Shown: one piece after another, positions 35,733 to 48,000 of the stretch | How positions within the stretch are numbered: the stretch's first letter is position 1 | Layout of the letters: each line of letters starts with the position of its first letter | From: Lunularia cruciata | Taxonomy: Eukaryota > Streptophyta > Marchantiopsida > Lunulariales > Lunulariaceae | DNA length: 64,000 nucleotides | Reading direction: 5' to 3' | Assembly (NCBI GenBank): GCA_948567375.1 | Contig: OX419758.1 | Location: 38,207,473-38,271,472, forward strand | The notes under the pieces: generated by a model | Database searches by the model: none | Told to the model about the DNA's origin: nothing | The model's input: the letters and a program-made list of their open reading frames with translations, nothing else | Position numbers and translations under genes: made by a program

Positions 35733-35865
35733 AACTCTCATGTATTCAATGACAAATGTGTTAAAGCTGAGGCAATTGTTCCATATAACTCACAAGGATA
35801 AACTCTCATGTATTCAATGACAAATGTGTTAAAGCTGAGACAATTGTTCCATATAATTCACAAGG
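35730..35865. repeat. 68-bp tandem duplication
   Basis: Two nearly identical 68-bp units start at 35730 and 35798 (ATAAACTCTCATGTATTCAA at the start, CACAAGG at the end). Confidence 0.85.
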
Positions 35866-35899
35866 CTGGAAGAACAAAGAGATGACCTCATTTCATGTT

Positions 35900-36065
35900 C
35901 CTACACTTGGAGACTTTTCCTAACTTGGAGACACTTGTCACCCATCTACACTTGGACACACTTGCTACCCCTCTACACTTGGAGACTTTGCAACCTGTTG
36001 CTGCACTTGCCATCCATCTACACTTGGAGACTTTGCAACCTGTTGCTGCACTTGCCGCCTATCTA
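35900..36065. repeat. Minisatellite of TACACTTGGAGAC units
   Basis: Imperfect units built on CTACACTTGGAGACTTTGCA repeat four to five times; the last two full units are about 48 bp apart. On the plus strand they read as repeated HLETL phrases, which reflects the repeat and not a gene. Confidence 0.75.
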
Positions 36066-36224
36066 GGGGATGGGGAATCGCCGGCTCTGAACTGTATCTC
36101 CACGGACAGTCTGTAAAACTTAATCATGGGTGACAAATCAAACTCTCAACATTTATAAGCCATGACTTAAAGATTGAAAATATTCTGTTCCATCAATCAG
36201 TTTAAAGTGATAGTGTGCAATGTT

Positions 36225-36760
36225 CTTGGTCCTTGTCCTTGTTCTTGTCCTTAAGGTTGTTGTTACCTAAAGTTATAGGTACTAGATGCAGAAGTTTACA
36301 AACATCATCTTTACGGTTGCGTAGTGAAGTTTCTTGGCTGCAGTTCACATAGATGTATGAGTTATATAAGACAAGGATGCATAGTGGTACACTTGTAAGA
36401 AGTAGGCGAAGAATGGAAGTGAAGTTTCTTGGCTACAGTTCACATATCTTGGTCCTTGTCCTTGTTCTTGTCCTTAAGGTTGTTGTTACCTAAAGTTATA
36501 GGTACTAGATGCAGAAGTTTACAAACATCATCTTTACGGTTGCGTAGTGAAGTTTCTTGGCTGCAGTTCACATAGATGTATGAGTTATATAAGACAAGGA
36601 TGCATAGTGGTACACTTGTAAGAAGTAGGCGAAGAATGGAAGTGAAGTTTCTTGGCTACAGTTCACATAGATGTATGAGTTATATAAGACAAGGATGCAT
36701 AGTGGTACACTTGTAAGAAGTAGGCGAAGAATGGAAGCGTCTATATATACAAAGAGGCAA
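36225..36760. repeat. Nested tandem repeat: 223-bp unit with an internal 95-bp unit
   Basis: CTTGGTCCTTGTCCTTG begins at 36225 and again at 36448, period 223. Inside each unit a segment beginning GAAGTTTCTTGGCT repeats with period 95 (36326/36421 and 36549/36644). The two 223-bp units are almost identical, so the outer duplication is recent. Confidence 0.85.
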
Positions 36761-37570
36761 AGACGCAACCTGTAAAATGCGATTAGGCCCAACAGTGCAT
36801 CGGTGGGAGGTATTTGCCCTACATTATCAATTAAAAAATAAGCAGTTGTTAAGACAAGTATACATACTAGGTCAGAGCGGGCCAGTAGTGGCAACATTCT
36901 TTCAATTTCAGTGTATGTAAAAGCTTCTGAAAAAGTATTCAATTGAAGCTCTTTGGCCACAGGTTATTTTGTTACTTCAATTGTAAACACAGAAATACAC
37001 ATGGTGGTAGTAGACAGTTGTAGATTATTGTGTACATATGCTTGTTTTTACATCCTCTTGAATGAAAGCCACAATTCATGTAGATACTTCAGTAGTAGAG
37101 ACAAATACACATAGTCAGTAGGAGGATGTGCTCGTACTAGTGTGCTCTCAAACAGATGTCACTTATTCCTCGCGAGGCTGTGTCCTCGTGTGAGGATCTC
37201 CTGCCAGAGCCCACCGCGGCCTGAGGCCGAGTTTGGTCCAGTCGTCTGTGACGAGGCTGTCGGGGACCGAAAAGGAAATTACTCTGATACTGCTTGGCCG
37301 CAGTTCACATACTCTCTTAATCCGCAACGACAAATACACACATTTAGAGGATGTTATCTTACTGAGCATCCCGAAACTGCTTGCCCACAGTTCATATTGT
37401 TCCTTATCGTTTGTGAAGACAAATACACCTACGGAGTCAATGCACCCTTTGGAAGGCACTGGTAGGAGAGCACACTAAATTATGTGTATGCTTGCCGTTA
37501 AAGCTTTTCACGTGGAGTTTTAACACTTACAAAGTAGAGCTCTTTGAGTTGTAAAGACAAATACTCATAA
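36760..37570. repeat. Diverged array related to the 95-bp unit
   Basis: Phrases like CTTGGCCGCAGTTCACAT and GACAAATACACA recur at irregular spacing (about 36955, 37080, 37300, 37380, 37430, 37555). They look like old, diverged members of the array at 36.2-36.8 kb. Frames here (for example 36568-36960 minus, 37142-37465 plus) are by-products. Confidence 0.5.
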
Positions 37571-37899
37571 TGAAATAGAGCTGGCAATCGAGAGCACTTT
37601 CCAAGGAAAGTTAATAGGAGCCAACTCTATATCACTATGTGAGTTTATCTTTACAACTTTTGATCATAATTTCAAAAGTAGGTACTGAATTCCTTACAGC
37701 TAGAATACAAGTCATAATCTGAAACCAAGGACTTACTAGCACTGCCTACCTCTCTCTACTACACAAATGCTAGCTCTACCTCTCTCGACCGCTGCTCCTC
37801 TCCCTTCCCTGCTGCTGCACCCTTCTCGACCCCACCCTGCTTTCCACCGTCTTCGACTCCGCTTTCGGTATCTTGATGAAATAAGTGTGCTCAAGTAAG

Positions 37900-38030
37900 A
37901 CTTATATAAGTATTTGGTGCTTTGTACAAACCCTAACCCTATCTAGTGCTGCAGCGGCGGGTGCTTTGCACGAACCCTAATTCTAACCAATGCCACTGCT
38001 GCTGGTTGCTTTGTACAAACCCTAACTTCT
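37900..38030 (+). promoter_or_regulatory. Telobox cluster behind a TATA-like element
   Basis: A TATATAAG lies at about 37905. Three telobox-type motifs follow at 37928 (AAACCCTAACCCT), 37973 (AACCCTAA) and 38017 (AAACCCTAAC), each within a 44-46 bp tandem unit that begins GTGCTTTG. Teloboxes are known promoter elements of plant growth and ribosomal genes and bind Polycomb-recruiting factors. No clear gene follows, apart from a 71-codon frame at 38040, so function is uncertain. Confidence 0.45.
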
Positions 38031-38039
38031 ACTATAGAT

Positions 38040-38255
38040 ATGGTAGCTATGCTACATCAACTATGTCACTATGTTGAATACTGCCCTATGTATTATTGTT
38101 CCAAATGCAATTTCAGGAGCTTTTGCGTTTTTGGCTATCAAGTCCATCTCGTCTACCATCACAAATTTAACCACAGTAGTAACATTCGTGAAGCTCTTGG
38201 CCTGAAGTGGCAGGACTGCCACACCCTATACAAGTCAAAGATGGTTTCCAAATAA
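38040..38255 (+). CDS. Possible 71-residue single C2H2 zinc-finger peptide
   Basis: The frame opens 14 bp after the last telobox and contains one C-x2-C-x12-H-x3-H motif (CSKC, then HLVYH). Part of its sequence (GCTCTTGGCC..AAGTGGCA region, about 38190-38230) is repeated in degraded form at 38405-38450, so it may be transposon-derived. No intron needed. A chance match of this short motif cannot be excluded. Confidence 0.25.
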   Translation: MVAMLHQLCHYVEYCPMYYCSKCNFRSFCVFGYQVHLVYHHKFNHSSNIREALGLKWQDCHTLYKSKMVSK

Positions 38256-38499
38256 TAGTTATACTAGTCTCCATTATAATATATCGCGATGTACTACCGT
38301 CTAAAATATAATGTTGACAATTCCCACATTTCTTACTGTGAAGCTCTTGTCTACCGTCACGATTCTCGCTGCCAAGCCCTTCTCACCCCACCATAGTGCC
38401 GGTTGTCATAGCTCTTGGCCGCAAGTGGCAAGACTGCCACACTCTATGTGAGTGTGGCAGTCTCCCCAACCACGACCATATGAAGAGGACAAGTGACAG

Positions 38500-40677
38500 A
38501 CAATAACCACAACCACAGTAGGTTATATACAAGTACATCACGTCTTTGACATTTTCATAGTCTCATCTGGAAGAAGAAGAAAATAAATTCGTCCGCAAAT
38601 TGAACGCAACTTTTTAACTGCCCTATAACAACATATGGAAATGATTGTTTTCCAATAACACTACTTGGATGCACATGCTATGCATGAGCTTATTTGCCTT
38701 GTGACTTTGCAAATTTTTTATGAAGAAAATGCTATCTACAATTATAATATAAACGAAGATAAATTCTAAAATATGACTATTAGGACTATTGAATTTATTC
38801 AATTTCAAATATATTAACTCATATTTGGATGAGAGATGTCGTAATTTATTGAATTTATTATCGAGATGTGAAACAAAGGGAGAAGACAAAATATTAGGAA
38901 ATTAGGTCTTTGATTACACTAATTCTTTTATTTATAAAAAAGGAATAGATATTGAAACTTCCTTTGAAATTTGGTATTTAAGTTTGAATGGATGTAGTAG
39001 AGTTTTCCCCACAAAAGATTATTGTGATCAGTAATCTAAAATATCAAGATTATTTTGAAAATCTTATAAAATATTATAATCATGGAAAGAAAGTCCATAT
39101 TTAACTTGATTTGATGTGATTTAGTATACAGTTATCCTTTGAAAAGCTTAACAGATTAAGATCTTGATTTGGATGAAAAATGTTAATCTTTATTGTATAG
39201 TTCTTGTGTCTAATGTAATATATGCCTCTAATAATTATTAGATTTCTACAAACTTTTATTCATAATACGTACCTTAATTTACAATTATTAGATAGTTAGA
39301 TCTATCACTTTAGTGATTTAAATTTATAGAAATGATTGAAAAGGAACATGAGATTTGAAATTAAACTTCACCTTAAACTTCCATATCTGATATTCAAAAA
39401 TTAGTATCTCCACTTTTCTTTCAAATTTTAAAATATTTTACATGAAAATATTCATATAAAATAAGTGAAATTGAAGAAGTTCATAGATTATAGCACATAA
39501 GATAATCACTCAGAGTTACATCTAAACTTATAATTGTTTCTAATTAAAATTTCAAAACCACCCAAGGGGATACGCGGTGAAACATGCTTTCGGATGAACC
39601 GTCCTTTTACTCGTGGCAACCCTTGTTTCTCTTCGCTGAAGCGAAATTTGTAGATTAATGTCTATGCCCAAAGCAATTGTGAGACACTTGTACATGTATA
39701 TTTCTTTTTCTTTCGGAGCTTTGAAAATATATAGTATGTTAATCTTATGAAAATATATAGTAAATTATTTGTCTTTAACATACTCCAGAATTTTACCAAT
39801 TTTTATTTTCTTCAACACATAAAACCTTTGTTTTACCTCATCTCATTGCATGCTTTCATACAAACGTCGAGCGATCACGACACATCAAGGGACATTTGGA
39901 GGGCTGTCGAAAAGTTTTAATTCAAGGGCTGTCTTTGGTTGAAAGTTCATTCCGTGATATCATTATCTTGAAATGATTTCAATTAATATAATATTTTCAG
40001 CACCTTCTTATCCTTGGGTTTAACCTGAAGTTGAAAATTGTATTATATTTTACATTTTTATTAGTGTGCTTAATTAGAGAAAATGAAACAATAAGTACGA
40101 CCATAATTACGGAAAACCTAAACTAATGCTTCTTCTCCTTATCATTGATATTTATAATTCAGATCAAATATAGAAAATTTATGAATTTTATATCTATACC
40201 TCAATTCATAAACTCTCTTAACCCTAGTATAATGTTAATTTTACAAGAATAATTAATATTTTACTCTCCTTCAAAATATTTCCTACTTCCGTGGTATTAT
40301 TGGTTATTTTATCGAAGTCCCTTGGCTTTTCCGTAAACCTCATCTTTACGTTAATGCATGGGTTTAGGGTCATCTTCACATTGTATCACGGAATTAATTC
40401 TAATGGGGGAGACGAATCCCATGGCAGTCATTGGGGTGTACAGTACCGTACACCGATCCTCCCCTAGGGTATATGGGTAGACCGACCCTCCCAACAGTTA
40501 CTCATAAATTGAATCCAAAACCCTTACTATTAATTATCCTTGTTTAACTCATATTCAAATGGATGGTTCACATTTCTTACTATGTAACTTTGTGACTTGT
40601 TTTTTCATGGATCTCCTATTCCTTTGATAATATGATAAATATGTAATAATAATAATAATAACAATAATAATAATAAC

Positions 40678-40708
<31 letters not shown>

Positions 40709-41900
40709 GTTCAGTGAATGATATGTATAGTCAAAAAAGGACCATTAGTCAAAATTTAATCACACTCATAAAAGAATGCTAAGAATTACTATAGAGAAGT
40801 GAAGAGTGGATGAAAGAGATAGAATCCTGAGAATAGGCAAGTAACTGCCTTTTTTAAGTTTTGCTAAACTCTTTAGGATTTCAATTATGGTTGTCAAGGT
40901 ATCCATAGAAATTTAGAGTTCAACCTTTTTTATATAGATGCATACCCATAGCCTTTAAAAACTGTAGGTTACCTCAGGAAGTGACCATACCCAACAGATT
41001 TTTACAGCTATGGCTATGGGTCAGTTCTAGAAATGATTCGAAGCTTTTTATGATTTTCATGAGTATGCAAACCTTCATAATCTCATATGTGATGAATTTT
41101 TTTTACTATCATCACTATCAAGGATGTAGTTAGGAATCTAGAATTTAAGATCAATTCTATAACTACTATTGTGCTGCCCTACCTTTTCAAAAAACATGAA
41201 ATTTTCTTTCATTTTACCTACTTTTCTTAAAGAAACAATAAGTTAAAAGCTTGCAAAGATTGTAAGATTATTTTACACCATTTACCTTTGGCATAAAAGG
41301 AAATAGCACAAAACATAAGGAAGATGAAGGAGGGAGAATGTGGAAGGAATAAGCCTTTGTGGAAGGAATAAGGGGTTGTGTATGAAAGAGACTTTGTGCC
41401 AAAGAGGTTTAAGGACAAAATCTTTGCCACTATCAACCTTTAGCTCGAACAACTTTGACTTGGGGACCCTTTGGCATCATAAATTTTTGGTGTTGCCAAC
41501 ACTCAGCTTGTTAGATCTTTGGCTTTGGAACCCTTTGACCTAGGATTCAGTCAATTTTAAATAGGATTCCAATGGCTTGAATGTGCCACCACCTAGACAA
41601 ATACTTCTACTAAATAAACTTTTTGATTGTACTAAGATGCTCACATGTGTGAATTGCAATTGCTCATCCATGGCACACCCACCAAAATCTTGTAAAAAGC
41701 TGGACTAAAACTCTAAAACAAGACTTCGTCAGTCATTTTTCACCTTTCCTAAATCTAACAAGTGCAAGCTTTGAACACATCAGAATTTAGTTTTTTGCAT
41801 AATTTTTAATTTTTTTTGCACCTTTGGTAAGGAATGTTTGAGAGATTGAGTGAATGGGTGTTTGGGTAGTTTTAAATTCTACATAGTAAATTCCCTCTTA
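38500..41900. other. AT-rich gene-free region
   Basis: Low G+C, no frame with motifs. Contains the AAT microsatellite listed separately and, near 40437-40456, a near-palindrome GGTGTACAGTACCGTACACC. Short frames at 41227-41543 are antiparallel by-products of one another. Confidence 0.5.
40644..40709. repeat. (AAT)n microsatellite
   Basis: About 21 AAT units with two AAC interruptions. Confidence 0.9.
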
Positions 41901-44490
41901 CCTTCATATTAAACATCAATATGCAATGTGATGTTCAAGTTGAAGCAACATAGACAAGTGCATGAAATAATCCTCAAATCACCCAGGTTGAATAAGTGGG
42001 TGTTCTATTATATGGAGGAGTTAGTTTGCAACAAGAAACTAAAATTCTTGTTGTGTATTTGGGACTTGAGTGACTACACCATGCTCCAAAAAATTAGAGG
42101 CAATAGGGACCCAAGAACAAGAAACTTGAGAGGGAATGTTTTTGCTTGGATAAAGAAGAATTGGCAAGATATCCTTTGTCCTAATAATTCACCACCAAGA
42201 GTAATAACCTTGGAGACTCAATGGGCTTGCCCAAATGTGAGTATGGAAGTGAGACTGAAGGCCTCCTTCAAAGATGAGAAAATGAACAATGGATGACAAG
42301 TGGGAGCCTATAATGATCCTACCAAAGAGCCATCACAAAAGTAATAATGAAGTTCTTCAAGTCAAAGTAGATGACTTACTTGAACAATAGCCAAGCAATT
42401 TTCCTTGAGTACACATACAAAGGAAGGCCGGTGAATTGGGCTAAAATATTCTATGCATGAGTTTAGTGTATGTGTAGGCATATGAACAAGGATGGAAGAG
42501 TAACCCACTTAGCTCTATTTGGAATACATCTCTAATGAGTATGAAGATGTTGACTTAGGAGGAGAAAAGGAAGTTCATAATCCATTCTTCCCCAAGGGAT
42601 CCTTCTCCATATATCCAAAGGCAAAGGTAATGTACAAGAAGTATAGGTTAGCTAACAAAGAATTTTCCAAGACAAAGAAGTATGTCCATGTGGAGGAAGC
42701 CAAAAACACCCTTAGCTCCAGCAAGAAGATGAAGTTGGTACTTGCCATGCCAAAAGGAAAAGCCAAGAGGGTAAGGAAGAATCCTCAAGTGGTCAGATAT
42801 TCTATAGATGAGGAGCTTGAGGACTCAAAAAAGCATTGACTTTGCAAGAAAGGATTCCTTCACTCACATAATCATATCTTTGGATAAGGAGGGAAATGAC
42901 TATAAAGAAAGAGATGCTCAATCTGCCTCAACTAGAGTAGACCAAAGAAGAGAGTCTCCAAGCCAAAGGCAAAGATCATTCTAAAGGAGAGAACAATAGC
43001 AAAGCGGGGCATTTTAGGTTGAAAGACAAAGAAGAAGAGATACTTGACACAAAGAAGAAGTGAGACTCAAGGCCAAAGAAGTATATGAGCCCAAAGGGTC
43101 AATGCACAACAAAGATGAAGACATGTCCAAGGCCAAAGACCTAACAAACCAAAGAAGAAGAAGGAGTACAAGAGACCAAAGGACTAGCACTTGCCATCAA
43201 AGAATAGATCAAACTAGAGAAAGAAAATGGCAGGCCATTGAGACAACAAGGTCACAAGAAAGAAGTTGCGTTCGGAAGGGATGAGAAGAATTGGGAAAGG
43301 ATGCCTATTTCTTGGTTTGCTATTCATATAGTAGGATCAGTGTTAGAGATGATGGAGTATATTCTTCCCTTGTACCAAGAGCTTCATGAAGACATAATTG
43401 ACTATGAAACACTAATGAATAAGCTCTATCAGACCGCTCAAGTTATCCAAAGGAGAAGGCAAAGACTTGGAAGAATTAACTAGGATCACCAACTTGTATG
43501 TTGCCAAAGGACAACAGAATAAAGACTTAGTACAAGAGACCTTTCACTTGAAGAGTGAAGAAGAAATTGCCCATATGAAGTACAAAGAAGGCATCCAAAA
43601 TTTGTTAGGAGAAATGAGGGTGCTCTATCTTGGGCAAAATCAAAGGCAAAAAGACTTTGAGGAGCAGTTGAATGTTCAAGGCAAGGCAGTGTATATCCTT
43701 GAAGGCAACTCAAAGAGGGAAAAGATAATAATAATCACTATGATAGTCCAACATAACAAGTACCAAGAAATGGTGAAGACCTAAATCAAAGACTTATTTT
43801 CAAAATCAAAAAAGAAGAAAGAGGAAGAAAAGGCCAATTGGGCATGGAAACAAGAGGAAGTGATGGCCAAATTACAAGCCATTTAGATGAGCTTGGAGGA
43901 TGAGAAGGAAAAATCTTCATGAAGATGGAGGAGACAAAGGACCAATTGGTAGGTCTTGTGGAGAAGGTGGTCCACGCATAGCCACACCGGATGAAGTTAT
44001 GGGATGTGAAGGTGCAGATCCATGCCTTAGAGGCCAAAGTCAACACCAATTAATGGCTTGCCCAATTATTGGTTTGGTTGAAGGAACACACCAACCAAAA
44101 TTTTTAGGAATCAACGGATACCTTAGAACTCAAACTAGTAGATTATAAGGAAAGGTAGAATTGCTAGTTAGAAAAATTGTAAAGGAAAAGGTAGTTCTTT
44201 GCAATAGTAGATTGAAGGTTCTCAAGACAAAGAGATGACATAGTAAAAGATAGATAGTGTAAAATATTCTAAGTGGAGGAAACCTTTGGCCTAGGATAAT
44301 CTTTGGGGAGGAAGAAAACCTTTGGTGCCAAAGGCCATGTAGTTGTACTAAGGTGTAGAACACCTTTAGTGTAGTAGGGAAGTTTTCTAGCCAAAGGCCT
44401 TTTGGGTTGTAAACTCATAGGTAAAGAAGGAGTAAAAAACAAATTGAGTGTATGATCTAGCCTATGAAATGAAAGCATTCTTTCTTAAGC
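41900..44490 (+). mobile_element. Coiled-coil, lysine-rich transposon-like remnant
   Basis: Several frames on the plus strand (41928-42296, 42519-42839, 43060-43284, 43238-43483, 43467-43784) are separated by stops and shifts. Together they would give one long protein: a globular N-terminal part, a Lys-rich middle and a Glu/Lys/Gln-rich C-terminal coiled coil. No enzyme domain is seen. Its composition resembles the 2.9-4.5 kb remnant. It abuts the left LTR of the next element. Confidence 0.4.
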
Positions 44491-44594
44491 ACATTAGGAT
44501 AGGATGAGCAGATATGATTAGCAATAAGTGATGTAGGCGTAGTTAGAAGATTTCCAACATTTCACTTAGCTATTGTTGATTGTGAAGTGGGACT

Positions 44595-45095
44595 TCTAAA
44601 AGACCAAGGAAAGAAATAGGAGAATGGGGATCAAATTGAAGATCATATTGGGATTCTTGAATGAAGGAAACTCCAAATGCCTAGTATGAGCTGGCTTTGG
44701 TATTTATAAGGAAGCATACAAGGCTCTCGAGATTTTGAAGAAGCCTCCTTACAGCCGCCTTCTTAGAGTACAAGCCAAGCTAATTAGGAAGCTTCTCAAG
44801 AAGCTTTCTTCTAGAAGCTACCTACTTGGCATACAAGCTAAGTTAGTTGGGAAGCTTCCTAAGAAGCTTCCTTCTAAAAGCCATCTACTTGGTATGGAAG
44901 CTAAGCTAGTTGAGAACCTTCCCAAGAGCTTTCCTCCTAGAAGTCACTACTTGGCATGCACATTATTCAATACTTGGAAAGTTCCAAGTAGCTTTCTAGA
45001 TGCTTCTAGAATATTTTTATAATTCTTGGTTGATTTGGTCTATTTTTTACTTTTTTAGTCTCAACTAACTCATCCATAAACTCCATATTGTTACA
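44595..45095 (-). repeat. 3' LTR of the Ty3/gypsy element (left copy)
   Basis: On the minus strand the LTR starts TGTAACAATATGGAG, directly after a purine-rich tract (ATGGGGAAATA) at about 45096-45106. It aligns over its whole length with 49760-50283. Inside is a threefold tandem module (period about 66 bp) built on AAGCTTCCTAAGAAGCTTCC. Confidence 0.8.
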
Positions 45096-48000
45096 TATTT
45101 CCCCATTGCTAGTTGGTGATATCCTTGTCACCATGGAAGCTTCAAACTCTTGGATAGCCATTTTTTCATTTTGGAGATGAGAAAGAGGTTCCCAAGTGGC
45201 ATCATGAAGAGGATACCCTTTCTAAAGGACTTTGTACTCAATATGTTGTTGGTGGCCATGTTGAATGTGAGGACGTGCAAAGATATGATCAACTTTACTA
45301 TCCTCATCATTGTTGATAGGGATTGGAAGAGAGAGAGGTTGGACATAAGAAGAAAACAAAGATGTATTAGAAACAAAGGGTTTCAATTTGGAAATAGGAA
45401 AGATAGGGTAGATTTGCATATGACAAAGCAAAGCAAGGCAAGTTGATAAGAAACTAGAGAAATGATTTAGGTGAAATCAAATGGATCTATCCAATAGGAG
45501 TAATTTTATGGGCTTGAGTATCAAGTGGGAGGGATATGTTACTAGAAGAAAGCATGACCTTATCATCAAGTTGAAAGGTGAGATTACAACAATTTTGGTT
45601 TGCGTATTGTTTTTGATGATTTGAGCAACAAAGAGATGAGATTTGGCTTATTGTAGGGATTGGGATATTGTGGTCAAGAAGGTGGAAGTATGAGGTACAT
45701 GAGATGGAAGAGGAGAAAGAGGGGAATTTGGAACAAGTGGATCTTGACCAAAAATTAAGGAATAAGAGAGAGAATGTGGTGCTTGCATATTTGGAATTAT
45801 TGTAGGAAAACTTAGGAATTGCAAGACATTCATCTCAATTAGTATCATGAATGTTGAAAAGAGTACAAAGTACATCCTCTAAGGTGCAATTTGCATGTTT
45901 GGTTTGTCCATCAGTTTGAGTATGATAGGCCATGGACAAAGTAAGCTTGGTGATGAGTATCTAGAAGAGTGCTTGCCAATTTTTTTTGGTGAATCAAGGA
46001 TCACAGTTAGAAATGAGTACACAAGGTATCCCATGATGCTTGAAGACATTGTCAAAACAGATTTAGGCCAATGTTGGAGCATCTAATGTATCAATTTGGT
46101 GCCAAATAGATTTACTTACTAAGCTTATCTAAAAACACCACAATTGTTGTGTGATCTTACTTTGTCTTTGGCAAGGAGATGATGAGATTTAAGCTCATGT
46201 GTTCCCATCAAGCAGATGGGATGGGAAGTGGTTGATGGAGGCGACTCGGTTTTTGGTTGTTGGCCTTCTTATATTTGTAGTTCTCACAAGATTAGACAAA
46301 CTCTCAAACATCTCATGCCCTATTGGGCCACCACCATTAGTATTATAGGGTACCCAAGGTCTTGTCCACACCTATATGACATGTTCATGGGCTTCTTGAA
46401 GATGCGCAAGTCATAGATCACCCTTGGCTAGAAAATAGATTTGGTTCTCATAGAATAGAAGGCCTTTCTTGAAGGAGGAGGTGTTGTATTCCTTGTCATG
46501 TACTGCAAGATGACTTTATACCATCTAAAAGGAGTCTTGTTGTAAAGTTGTCATAAACTCAATTTGGACTTATGAGTCAACTAACATTGTTATAATTACC
46601 GCCACAATGAGAGCAAGAGACTTCAAATCAGGTCATTTGATAAAGCATTGGGGACAGCATGGAACCTATCAGGTTTGTAATCAAGTTTGAGATCAAACAA
46701 CTATAATTGTTCCTCCCATTGATGATGCTGACTCTTCATGTGCTCCAAATGTAATATCTACAACAAGCATTTGTGAATGGTTTGCGTGATCACTTGTTTT
46801 CACAAGAGATAATATCTCCATACCTTGGTGGCATATACCATTGCTAATTGTTCTCAATCTCAAGTAGGGTAATTTCTTTTTGTGGTGTTTAGTCAGCAAG
46901 ACACAAAGGCAATGGGATGTAAACCATTTGGAAATTCCTATTGCAATATAGCTCTAATAGCAAAGTTAGAAGCATTAAAATCAACCACACAAGGAAGTTG
47001 AGGATCATATAGTTGAAGAATAGATCTTAAAGATACCATATATTTCAACTTCTAGAATGCTTCTTTGTGCTGTGTGGTCTACTAAAAGCTTAAGGTCTTC
47101 CACAAGAGGCCTGTCAATGGTGCGGTCACATGAGTATAATAGTGGATGGTTTCAATGGTGTGGTCACATGAGTATAATAGTGGATGAATCATTGGTAAAA
47201 ACTTTCCAATCCATTAAATGCCCACACTTCTATTGGTATCCTTTAGAGTAGGCCGATCAGCAATGGCCTTGGCTTTTTCCTCTTCCATATTGATCCACTC
47301 TGATGAGATCTTATGACTCAAGATGGTAACCTCTTTTTGCTAAAAGGTACACTTTGACTTCTTTCAACAAAACTTCCATTGAAGTAGTCATCTTAAGACT
47401 TCTTGCATGTGATTTGCATGTTCTACCTCCATATTGCTATAGATTAAAATATCATCCAAGAACACTATCATGTACCGGTCCAATAGTCCATCCAACAACC
47501 AATGCATCTAACCCATGAAAATTACTGGAGTAGTAATGAGCCCGCAAGGTAGAATTTTGCATTCAAAAAACCTATACCTTGTGCAAAAGGTAAGTTTTTG
47601 CACATCTTATCTCAATGAGAATCTACCAATAGCCACCTCAAAGGTCCAACTTGGAGAAGTACCATGATCCACTCAATTGATTGAGTAAGTCATCAATTTG
47701 AGGCAAGGGATATACATTCTTCACTATTTGTTTATTGAGTCCACAATAAATCAATATAGAAGCAAAGTCCATCATCCTTCTTTGGAATGAAGAGTATTAG
47801 TGCTCCCCAAGGTGATGTAGTGTGTTGTATGAAATCCTTCTCCAACAACTCCAACAATGTTGTTTGAAGCTCATCCAACTTGTTTAGTGAGATTTGATAA
47901 ATTGGTCTACTCATTGGAGTACTTCTTAGCAATAACTCAATCTTGAAGGGCATACAATGATTAGAAGGTAATCCCTTTGGCAAATCATCCAAAAATACAT

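Noticed and set aside
35895..36116. 73-codon frame with repeated HLETL phrases as a repeat protein
   Set aside because: The repetition comes from the underlying minisatellite; no start context, no conservation signal.
36568..37465. 130- and 107-codon frames in the repeat array
   Set aside because: They follow the tandem repeat units and contain no domain.
35203..37570. CRISPR-like array
   Set aside because: Direct repeats have no regular unique spacers of constant length, and the window is eukaryotic.
40437..40456. Near-palindrome GGTGTACAGTACCGTACACC as a regulatory site
   Set aside because: Single occurrence in AT-rich gene-free DNA; too little support.
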